Source: an uncultured Aquimarina sp. (GTDB taxonomy: Bacteria; Bacteroidota; Bacteroidia; Flavobacteriales; Flavobacteriaceae). Taken from it: a DNA stretch of 64,000 nt. The position numbers and the translations under genes were made by a program. The stretch spans positions 682,001 through 746,000 of the forward strand of contig NZ_CANMED010000002.1 of assembly GCF_947496855.1 (NCBI RefSeq). Reading direction: 5' to 3'. The notes under the pieces are model-generated. The model ran no database searches. It saw only the letters and a program-made list of their open reading frames with translations, and had not been told where the DNA came from. Shown here one piece after another: positions 53,607 through 61,301 of the stretch (positions are counted from its first letter, which is position 1; the number at the start of each line of letters is the position of its first letter).

Positions 53607-53903
53607 TTAAACATATTCCTTCATAAGACCAATCAGAGTATTAGCATCCTGCTCTCCACTTTGCCTCCATACCATCTCACCTTCTTTGTAAATCATTAAG
53701 GTAGGAAGACCTTTAATTCGAAGCGCCGTAGCTAGTTCTTCATTTTTATCCACATCTATCTTTATCACCTTAGCTTTATCGCCAAGAGCAGCAGCTACAT
53801 CACGTAATACTGGATGCATGGATACCGATGGCTCATTCCATTCAGTATAAAAATCAAGGAGCACTGGAACTTCAATACCTATTAACTCTCCAAACTTTGA
53901 CAT
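53607..53903 (-). CDS. thioredoxin-fold protein without active-site cysteines
   Basis: A 98-residue thioredoxin-like protein (VPVLLDFYTEWNEPSVSMHPVLRDVAAALGDKAKVIKIDVDKNEELATALRIKGLPTLMIYKEGEMVWRQSG). The cis-proline region GLPTLMIY and the strand-helix order are intact, but the WCGPC site is WNEPS, with no cysteine in the whole protein. It therefore cannot be a disulfide reductase; a binding or chaperone role is possible. It is followed by the metallophosphoesterase gene in the same direction 81 bases downstream. Confidence 0.85.
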   Translation of the reverse strand: MSKFGELIGIEVPVLLDFYTEWNEPSVSMHPVLRDVAAALGDKAKVIKIDVDKNEELATALRIKGLPTLMIYKEGEMVWRQSGEQDANTLIGLMKEYV

Positions 53904-53984
53904 GTTTTAAAAATTTTATCTCTTACTCTGTTATAGTAACGAACAAAGCCTATATATAATTGTAAATATAACATTTTCTATGAA

Positions 53985-55250
53985 TTAAGCTGGCTTAGAA
54001 CCTTTTCTCAATTCAATCACAGTAATTTCTGGCCAAATTCCAACTCTTCCCGGAAATGCATGAAAACCAAAACCTCTATTTACATTCAAATAACGTCCCA
54101 TTTCATTATACATCCCAGCCCATTGTTTATACACATATTGAACTGGACTCCATTTCAAAAACCCTGGAATTTCAATACCGAACTGAAATCCATGCGTATG
54201 ACCACTAAGTGTAAGGTGATAATGATCTTCATGTTTTTTTACTTCATACTCCCAATGAGATGGATCATGGCTCAGTAAAATTTTAAAATCTTCTTTAGAA
54301 ATTCCTGTTGATGCTTTCGTTAAATCTCCTGCCTTTTTGAAATTATGCCCCCAATTCTCTACACCAACAATAGCAATGCGCTCTCCTTCTTTTTCTACAA
54401 AAGTATTTTCGTTAAGTAGTAACCTAAAATCAATTTTAGAATGTACTTCTTTAATCGCTTCAAAATTAGCATCCTTTTCTTCCTCTGTATTCCAAGTCAC
54501 ATATTCACCGTAATCATGATTTCCTAAAATAGAGTATTTACCGTAAAAAGGTGTATCTAGTCCTTTAAAGACATCAATCCAATCATCCATCTCACTTGCC
54601 ATTGTATTCACTATATCACCAGTAAACACCAGTAAATCACTTTTCTGCTCATTAATTAAATCTACAGCATATTCAATTTTAGCAACTTCATCAAAACTTC
54701 CGGAATGGATATCCGAAATCTGTGTTAAACGAAATCCATCAAATGCACTAGGAAGATCTTCAAAATAAAGTACATGGTTAATCACCTTAAAATTATACTT
54801 CCCTCTAAATATACCGTGAACTAGTCCAACAAAAGGAATTGCCGCCACACCCAAAGCCAATTGACTAATAAATTTTCTTCGATCCGGTAAATATTGAGTA
54901 GCATTTCCATCAAAAAACGTATTTGTCAGATAAGTGTAGCCTGCTACGCAAAGTCTTATAATATCTTCCCCGAACATAAACAAAACTAAAATCAACTTCG
55001 GAACCAAAGTAACTAACAATAAACCACTAGCCCTGAGAGAATATTTGGTAGGCCCCACACTCCTATCATAATTGGCAAAAACATATATTACATAACCTAT
55101 AACAAGCAGAGAGAAAATTAAATATATTATTTGAAACCAATGATTTTTAGAAATGGTTCTAAGCACCTGATAAGCATATATTTCTATTAAAACGTAAAGA
55201 ATTAATGGGATGATCCAGCGCATACAACTAACAATTTTTTTATGAAACAA
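53985..55250 (-). CDS. membrane-anchored metallophosphoesterase
   Basis: A 421-residue protein with four N-terminal transmembrane helices (about residues 10-30, 35-57, 70-92 and 130-147) and a calcineurin-like phosphoesterase domain. Metal-binding motifs: ISDIHSGSF, VFTGDIVN, LGNHDYGEY, LLSHDPSHW and LSGHTHGFQFG. It belongs to the YkuE/YaeI-like group that hydrolyses phosphodiesters, often of lipids, on the outer face of the membrane; the substrate here cannot be told. The Arg/Lys-rich GIWPEITVIELRKGSKPA end follows the last strand. Confidence 0.9.
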   Translation of the reverse strand: MFHKKIVSCMRWIIPLILYVLIEIYAYQVLRTISKNHWFQIIYLIFSLLVIGYVIYVFANYDRSVGPTKYSLRASGLLLVTLVPKLILVLFMFGEDIIRLCVAGYTYLTNTFFDGNATQYLPDRRKFISQLALGVAAIPFVGLVHGIFRGKYNFKVINHVLYFEDLPSAFDGFRLTQISDIHSGSFDEVAKIEYAVDLINEQKSDLLVFTGDIVNTMASEMDDWIDVFKGLDTPFYGKYSILGNHDYGEYVTWNTEEEKDANFEAIKEVHSKIDFRLLLNENTFVEKEGERIAIVGVENWGHNFKKAGDLTKASTGISKEDFKILLSHDPSHWEYEVKKHEDHYHLTLSGHTHGFQFGIEIPGFLKWSPVQYVYKQWAGMYNEMGRYLNVNRGFGFHAFPGRVGIWPEITVIELRKGSKPA

Positions 55251-55402
55251 AACTATCTCACCTTTTTACAATCATAGTCATATTTAAGTAAAAATTAACG
55301 GTTTACAAATAATCCGTAAGAAAATATAGCTATTAGCTATGTCTAGAGACGCTTAACATTATAAATCTTAGAATTTTCTTTCGTATGTAAATTTTTTATT
55401 CG

Positions 55403-55554
55403 TACCTTCGTTTCACCATTTAACTATGGGGATTTACAAGAAAAATCTACTTTATAAAAAAAATATTACTATCGTATTTATAGCAATTGATAACATTGTT
55501 ATCAATTTTATTTTGGGGCGAAATGCCGTCATTCATTGACGGCATTTCTTATTT
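55403..55554 (+). ncRNA. candidate structured small RNA upstream of polA
   Basis: A -7-like box TACCTTCG (55403-55410, with TTTCG 19 bases ahead) could start an RNA near 55417. Within it are two perfect hairpins: AATTGATAAC/GTTATCAATT (55485-55507, 3-base loop) followed by TTTATTTT, and AAATGCCGTC/GACGGCATTT (55521-55547, 7-base loop) followed by CTTATTT. Both look like terminator stems. A 37-codon frame from ATG 55426 ends inside the second hairpin (TGA 55537-55539). I cannot tell whether the RNA or the peptide matters. No match to a known family recognised. Upstream, 55251-55402 shows no gene. Confidence 0.5.
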
Positions 55555-55623
55555 AGTATAATTTTGAAACCATATTCATCAATCTTCTTTTTATATTGCA
55601 TTTCTAAAAACTGAATACACACT

Positions 55624-58452
55624 ATGTCACAAAAACGTCTTTTCCTTCTGGATGCTTTCGCGCTTATTTTTCGCGGATATTATGCTTTGATAAAAAACCC
55701 TAGAATCAATTCTAAAGGACAAGACACTTCGGCTGTCTTAGGGTTTGTAAACTCGCTTTTTGATGTTATCAAAAGAGAAAATCCAGATCATTTGGCAGTT
55801 GCTTTTGACAAACAAGGTAGTAGAGATCGTTTGGAGATGTTTCCAGATTACAAAGCCAATAGAGATGAGACTCCTGAAGCGATAAAAATCGCAGTTCCTA
55901 TCATACAAGAAATCCTAAAAGCTATGCATATCCCTATTATCGAAAGAGCTGGCGTAGAGGCAGATGATTTAATTGGGACTATTGCTAAACAAGCCGAAAA
56001 AGAGGGATACAAAACTTATATGGTAACTCCTGATAAAGATTATGCTCAATTAGTATCTGAAAATATTTTCATGTATCGACCTGCCCGGATGGGAAATGGT
56101 ATTGAGATATGGGGAATTCCTGAAGTACAAAAAAGATTTGAAGTAGAGCGTCCAGAACAGGTTATTGACTACTTAGGAATGATGGGAGATGCAGTCGATA
56201 ATATTCCTGGTCTTCCTGGTGTGGGAGATAAAACTGCCAAAAAATTTATTGCCGCATATGGATCCATGGAAGGTCTATTTGAAAATATCGATCAGCTAAA
56301 AGGTAAAATGAAAGAAAAAATAGAAGCTAACCAAGAATTAGGGCTTCTATCTAAAAAATTAGCTACAATTATTCTTGATTGTGATGTAACTTTTGATGCA
56401 AAAGATTATGAAATTTCAAAACCTGATGCAAAAAAAGTTCAAGGAATTTTTGATGAATTAGAATTCAGAAGATTAACTGATCAATTCACCAAAATCTTCT
56501 TCCCTTCAGAAGCTACCTCAACTTCCACGGCTACCACTTCATCATCAAAGAAACAGGCAGAACAAGCTGGAGCAGGTCAGTTTTCATTGTTTGGAGATAA
56601 TAAAGAAACTAGTTTATCACCAACTTCCTTTTCTAGTAGGAAAACAATCTCAAATACAGAACATTTTTACCAAAGTATCGCTCCTGGGATGGGAATGAAG
56701 TTATTTCTCCAGAATTTACTAAAGCAAGAAAACGTCTGTTTCGATACAGAAACCACCGGTCTTGATCCATTAACAGCAGAATTAGTAGGTATTGCATTTT
56801 CTTGGGAAGCTGGAAAAGGATTTTATATTCCATTTCCTGAAGATCAAAGAGAAGCACAAGAACTAATCGAACAAATACGACCTTTTTTTGAAGCTGAGAA
56901 TACTACCAAAATTGGTCAAAACTTAAAATATGATATTAAAGTATTAGCTAAATATAACTTAGAAGTAAAGGGAAAACTTTTTGATACCATGTTAGCTCAT
57001 TATCTTATCAATCCTGATATGAGACATAATATGGATGTGCTTTCTGAAACTTATCTCAACTATACTCCCGTTTCTATTACTGAATTAATTGGCAAAAAAG
57101 GCAAAAACCAATTATCCTTCAGACAAGTTCCTACTGAAAAACAAACAGAATATGCTGTAGAGGATGCCGATATCACATATCAGCTTAAAGAACATTTTGC
57201 CCCGGAACTTAATGATGCTAATATACTATCATTGTTTGAAAACATAGAAGTTCCTCTATTACGAGTTCTTGCTGATATGGAGGTGGAGGGAATTAATCTA
57301 GATGAAGAATTTTTGCAATCGCTTTCTTCAACATTAGATAATGATATTAAAGCTTTAGAGTCCAAAATATATACAGAAGCTGGAGAAGAGTTTAATATTT
57401 CTTCACCCAAACAATTAGGAATAATCCTTTTTGAAAAAATGAAATTGGTAGACAAACCAAAGAAAACCAAAACTGGACAGTATTCTACGGCAGAAGATGT
57501 ATTATCATATCTTGCTAAAGATCATGATATTATTCAAGATATACTGGATTTTCGTGGGTTATCAAAACTAAAGAGTACCTATGTCGATGCATTACCAAAT
57601 CAGGTGAACAAATCTACAGGTCGCGTGCATACGGACTATATGCAAACAGTGGCCGCCACAGGTCGATTAAGCTCTAATAATCCTAATTTACAAAATATTC
57701 CGATCAGAACAGAACGCGGAAGACAGGTTAGGAAAGCATTTGTACCTAGAAACGAGGAATATACCTTACTAGCTGCCGATTATTCTCAGATAGAATTAAG
57801 AATTATTGCCGCACTAAGTGAAGAAGAAACCATGATCAATGCTTTTAAAAGTGGAGAAGATATCCATGCATCTACCGCTGCAAAAGTATTTAACGTTCCC
57901 CTTGAAGAAGTAACCAGAGAACAGCGTAGTAATGCAAAAACGGTAAACTTTGGAATCATCTATGGTGTTTCGGCCTTTGGATTAAGCAACCAAACAGACC
58001 TTTCTCGTAGCGAAGCCAAAGAATTAATTGATACTTATTACAAAACCTATCCAAAGCTTAGAAATTATATGAGTGAACAGGTAGATTTTGCAAGAGAAAA
58101 TGGATATGTGCAAACAGTTCTAGGAAGACGTCGCTACCTTAAAAATATCAACTCTGCTAATGCAATAGTTCGAGGTGCAGCAGAGCGAAATGCTGTTAAT
58201 GCGCCAATTCAAGGAAGTGCTGCGGATATTATCAAGATTGCTATGATCAATATCCATAAAAAACTAAAAGAAGGAAACTATAAAACCAAAATGCTATTAC
58301 AGGTTCATGATGAATTGGTTTTTGATGTGTACAAAACTGAATTAGAAACAATACAATCCCTTATAAAATCCGAAATGGAAAACGCTTACATCTTAGCAGT
58401 TCCTTTGGATGTAGATATGGGACTAGGAGAGAATTGGCTGGAGGCTCATTAA
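55624..58452 (+). CDS. polA: DNA polymerase I
   Basis: A 942-residue Pol I. N-terminal 5'-3' exonuclease (KRLFLLDAFALIFRGYYAL, MFPDYKANR, VEADDLIG, DNIPGLPGVGDKTAKKFI), a 3'-5' exonuclease domain with an intact DxE motif (CFDTETTGLDPLTAELVGIAFSW, NLKYDIKVL), and the polymerase with motif A AADYSQIELRI, motif B RSNAKTVNFGIIYGVSAFGL and motif C LQVHDELVFDV. Both proofreading and flap removal should be active. Single gene on this strand; the 171 bases before it contain the candidate RNA. Confidence 0.97.
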   Translation: MSQKRLFLLDAFALIFRGYYALIKNPRINSKGQDTSAVLGFVNSLFDVIKRENPDHLAVAFDKQGSRDRLEMFPDYKANRDETPEAIKIAVPIIQEILKAMHIPIIERAGVEADDLIGTIAKQAEKEGYKTYMVTPDKDYAQLVSENIFMYRPARMGNGIEIWGIPEVQKRFEVERPEQVIDYLGMMGDAVDNIPGLPGVGDKTAKKFIAAYGSMEGLFENIDQLKGKMKEKIEANQELGLLSKKLATIILDCDVTFDAKDYEISKPDAKKVQGIFDELEFRRLTDQFTKIFFPSEATSTSTATTSSSKKQAEQAGAGQFSLFGDNKETSLSPTSFSSRKTISNTEHFYQSIAPGMGMKLFLQNLLKQENVCFDTETTGLDPLTAELVGIAFSWEAGKGFYIPFPEDQREAQELIEQIRPFFEAENTTKIGQNLKYDIKVLAKYNLEVKGKLFDTMLAHYLINPDMRHNMDVLSETYLNYTPVSITELIGKKGKNQLSFRQVPTEKQTEYAVEDADITYQLKEHFAPELNDANILSLFENIEVPLLRVLADMEVEGINLDEEFLQSLSSTLDNDIKALESKIYTEAGEEFNISSPKQLGIILFEKMKLVDKPKKTKTGQYSTAEDVLSYLAKDHDIIQDILDFRGLSKLKSTYVDALPNQVNKSTGRVHTDYMQTVAATGRLSSNNPNLQNIPIRTERGRQVRKAFVPRNEEYTLLAADYSQIELRIIAALSEEETMINAFKSGEDIHASTAAKVFNVPLEEVTREQRSNAKTVNFGIIYGVSAFGLSNQTDLSRSEAKELIDTYYKTYPKLRNYMSEQVDFARENGYVQTVLGRRRYLKNINSANAIVRGAAERNAVNAPIQGSAADIIKIAMINIHKKLKEGNYKTKMLLQVHDELVFDVYKTELETIQSLIKSEMENAYILAVPLDVDMGLGENWLEAH

Positions 58453-58517
58453 AAAAGTGTAACTACTTCTAGCAATTTTATACATATAAACATAACTAAC
58501 TAATCAATATTTATTTT

Positions 58518-59348
58518 ATGGAACAACTCTTTACACTTGATAGCCTATTCACTTTGCTTATGCTAGTTTTACTGCAAGCCGTGTTAGGTTTTGACAATCT
58601 TTTATATATTTCTCTAGAATCTAAAAAAGCACCTGCAGAAAAACAAAGCTTTGTTCGTAAAATGGGAGTTGGACTCGCTATCATCTTGCGTATTGTATTA
58701 CTCTTTGTCTTAATGTCGCTAATACAGTTTTTTCAGGATCCTTTTATAAGTCTCCATGATAATGGTATAATAGAATTCGAATTTAACGTACATAGTATCA
58801 TCGTTCTTGTCGGAGGTGTATTTATCATTTATACTGCTGTAAAAGAGATTTGGCATATGATGTTACTGCACGAACATGAACAAGCCGAAAAAGACAATAA
58901 AAAAGGTTCGATAAAAAAGGTTATTATATGGATTGTCATAATGAACTTAGTCTTTTCTTTTGATTCTATCCTTAGCGCTATGGCACTTACTAGTGATATG
59001 GAGTATGTACCGCAGTTGATTTTGATGTCTATCGCTATTATCCTTGGTGGTGTATTGATGATTGTTCTAGCAGATAAAGTCTCTAATTTTCTTCAGAAAA
59101 ACAGAATGTACGAAGTATTAGGGCTCTTTATTTTATTTATAGTAGGTATCATGTTATTATCCGAAGGTGGTCATCTAGCGCATCTACACCTTTTTAATAA
59201 TGCGATTACCCCAATGAGTAAAACTACATTTTATTTTGTGATCATCGTATTAGTGATTGTAGATATTGTACAGGGACGTTACCAAAAAAATCTTTTACTT
59301 AAAAAGAGTCAACAAGAATCTATAGCACAAAAAACAGAAGATAAATAA
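58518..59348 (+). CDS. TerC family integral membrane protein
   Basis: A 276-residue protein with seven transmembrane helices and the TerC hallmarks: VLLQAVLGFDNLLYISLESKKAPAEKQSFVRKMG and MNLVFSFDSILSAMALT, each with its conserved Asp inside the membrane. Related proteins export or handle metal ions (manganese in Alx/MntP-linked examples) during protein secretion. A histidine-containing loop HMMLLHEHEQAEKD lies between the halves. It is 65 bases after polA with no promoter seen, so perhaps co-transcribed, and ends at the two-way terminator. Confidence 0.9.
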   Translation: MEQLFTLDSLFTLLMLVLLQAVLGFDNLLYISLESKKAPAEKQSFVRKMGVGLAIILRIVLLFVLMSLIQFFQDPFISLHDNGIIEFEFNVHSIIVLVGGVFIIYTAVKEIWHMMLLHEHEQAEKDNKKGSIKKVIIWIVIMNLVFSFDSILSAMALTSDMEYVPQLILMSIAIILGGVLMIVLADKVSNFLQKNRMYEVLGLFILFIVGIMLLSEGGHLAHLHLFNNAITPMSKTTFYFVIIVLVIVDIVQGRYQKNLLLKKSQQESIAQKTEDK

Positions 59349-59380
59349 ATTTCAAAAACTTTCTTTGTTCTAAAACTTAT

Positions 59381-59424
59381 AAACCAAAAAGCGCTTCTTT
59401 TACAAAAGAAGCGCTTTTTGGTTT
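59381..59424. terminator. long perfect bidirectional terminator
   Basis: A 20-bp perfect stem (AAACCAAAAAGCGCTTCTTT and its complement) around a four-base loop, with internal A5 and T5 runs next to the GC-rich core. It separates the rightward TerC gene from the leftward lipocalin-like gene. Confidence 0.88.
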
Positions 59425-59438
59425 ATATACATCTTAAA

Positions 59439-59927
59439 TTATTGCCTAGTAAACACCAAAGCTACTTGTCCTAAATCCCCTACTGTATCTGTAAAAGATA
59501 ACATATTTTCTGTCAAGGTAATAGTGACAGTTTTTGAATCCTCTCCTGCCGGAGTAAAGATTAATTGTTCTCCATTAAGATTCCACTCACCGGTTTGGGT
59601 AAGTATTGCATCTGTACAATCAGCAGTTACTACTGGGGGCTGCACTGTCACATCAAAATCAAATATAATCTCAACCACATTCTGACTATAAGTACTATCC
59701 TCATTCACTACAATAGTATCTTCAAAACAAGGCAACTCTTCTAATAAATTAACAGAAGCTGTTCCATCCATATTCAAGTCCACAGGCAAAGCTCCAGAAG
59801 CAGATGTCAGCTCCCAAGTTCCTACAAGAGAAATAGTTGCTGGATTACCACCATTGTCATCATCAGAACTACATGACGCAAAGAGAAGTGCAAAAGACAT
59901 TACAAAAAGAAAAAAATTGGTTTTCAT
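59439..59927 (-). CDS. lipocalin-like lipoprotein
   Basis: A 162-residue lipoprotein (signal MKTNFFLFVMSFALLFASCSSDDD, Cys 19 followed by the Ser-Asp-rich sequence usual for surface lipoproteins of Bacteroidota). The mature part begins SLVGTWELTSASG and continues in short beta strands (TQTGEWNLNGEQLIFTPAGEDSKTVTITLTENMLSFTDTVGDLGQVALVFTRQ), matching lipocalin-like domains of the Lipocalin_4/5 type. Ligand unknown. The S-D-D-D-N after the Cys resembles an export signal to the cell surface. Confidence 0.82.
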   Translation of the reverse strand: MKTNFFLFVMSFALLFASCSSDDDNGGNPATISLVGTWELTSASGALPVDLNMDGTASVNLLEELPCFEDTIVVNEDSTYSQNVVEIIFDFDVTVQPPVVTADCTDAILTQTGEWNLNGEQLIFTPAGEDSKTVTITLTENMLSFTDTVGDLGQVALVFTRQ

Positions 59928-60019
59928 AATTTTTCGAGTTTAGATTAATAACGGTTTATTTTAAATCTTTAGTATCACAAAAAGATAATATATAAATCTA
60001 AAAACATCTCCACTCCCAC

Positions 60020-61213
60020 TTACCTCTGCGCAGTTGCGGTAAAAAAGTCATAGTAATTTAAAAATGTTGGAATCACTGGACCATTAAAATTATTAGGACC
60101 ATTAAACAAAACACAAACCGCAATTCCATTTTCTGGATCTATCATTAATTGTGTTTTATATTGATTGACATTTCCGCCATGATAAATTATAGTTCTATCT
60201 CTATAATCTAACACTCTCCAACCTTTCGCATAGTAAGAATCTGTAACACCATCCCACAAATTAACATAGGTTTCTTTTTGACTCGTACAGATCATTGGGT
60301 TAAAAATTTCTGTCAGACTTTCTTTAGAAATTATATCGGGACGATTCCCCAACAACACCTTTAAATATTCTCCCATATCAGAAATGGAAGCGTTGATTCC
60401 ACCAGCGGCAGCCACATTGTAGTAGTTTTTATGAAGATTGGTTAAATAATATTTTTTAGAATAATGATTCCATTTATGAGGTAATGCTACATTAGGATTT
60501 TGCTTAATATCTTCAAAAGTACTGGAGGCATTTCTCATTCCTGCCGGCATAAACAATCGCTCTTTAAGTAAAGTATCAAAGCGTTTTTCCGTTGCATTTT
60601 CCATTACCTTCTCTATTACAGAAAAAACAGCATTCTGATATTCATAATCTGTTCCTTCTTTGGCAACAACTCCATTTCTCTTAAAATTAGAGATAATACT
60701 TTTTAATGGCAGACCTTTATGTATAAGTTTAGAGTTTGTATACTTATACAATCCAGCTGTATGAGACAAAAGGTGGTTTACTTTCAATCTTTTAGCCTGT
60801 GCCTTATCTTTTAAATCAAAAGAATTCACAGATTCCTTTACACTTTGCTCCCATTGCAATTCATTTTTATCTACCAGATTTCCAGCAAGGACTGAAGTAA
60901 CTCCTTTGGAGAGGCTCGCAATCCTAAAAACCGTATTAACACCCACAGAATCTGTTGTGTGAATTTCCTTTACACCGAAACCTCTTTTATAAATTACCGT
61001 AGAATCTTTAACAATCACTATTGCCGCACCAGGACATTCTGAGATATTAAAATTAGTCGCAAAAAACTTCTCATAATGATCCAGAAAAAACGACAAAGAA
61101 TCTATCTTTTCTGTTTCCGGTTTTGAATCCACAACCACCTCTTTTTCCTCCTTCTTAGGGGTTATACATCCAAAAATGAATAAAGAAATAAAAAAACCTA
61201 TAATTTTTTTCAT
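60020..61213 (-). CDS. serine hydrolase, beta-lactamase/class C penicillin-binding family, lipoprotein
   Basis: A 397-residue lipoprotein (FFISLFIFGCITPKK, Cys 16) of the serine beta-lactamase-like family. The SxxK motif is RIASLSK (about S100/K103), the YxN motif is YEYQN (about residue 193), and the third box is IIYHGGNVNQ (HGG). Such proteins are D,D-peptidases, esterases or beta-lactamases; the actual substrate cannot be told. Its mature N-terminus is charged and spacer-like (KEEKEVVVDSKPETEK). A single gene between two other exported proteins, all read leftward. Confidence 0.88.
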   Translation of the reverse strand: MKKIIGFFISLFIFGCITPKKEEKEVVVDSKPETEKIDSLSFFLDHYEKFFATNFNISECPGAAIVIVKDSTVIYKRGFGVKEIHTTDSVGVNTVFRIASLSKGVTSVLAGNLVDKNELQWEQSVKESVNSFDLKDKAQAKRLKVNHLLSHTAGLYKYTNSKLIHKGLPLKSIISNFKRNGVVAKEGTDYEYQNAVFSVIEKVMENATEKRFDTLLKERLFMPAGMRNASSTFEDIKQNPNVALPHKWNHYSKKYYLTNLHKNYYNVAAAGGINASISDMGEYLKVLLGNRPDIISKESLTEIFNPMICTSQKETYVNLWDGVTDSYYAKGWRVLDYRDRTIIYHGGNVNQYKTQLMIDPENGIAVCVLFNGPNNFNGPVIPTFLNYYDFFTATAQR

Positions 61214-61301
61214 ACAGCAATAATCTTAACTGCTGCAAAATACATTTAAAAAAACCTTCTGTAAAAACTTTCTTAGAACCTTTTTTTACATTTTTACATT
61301 T

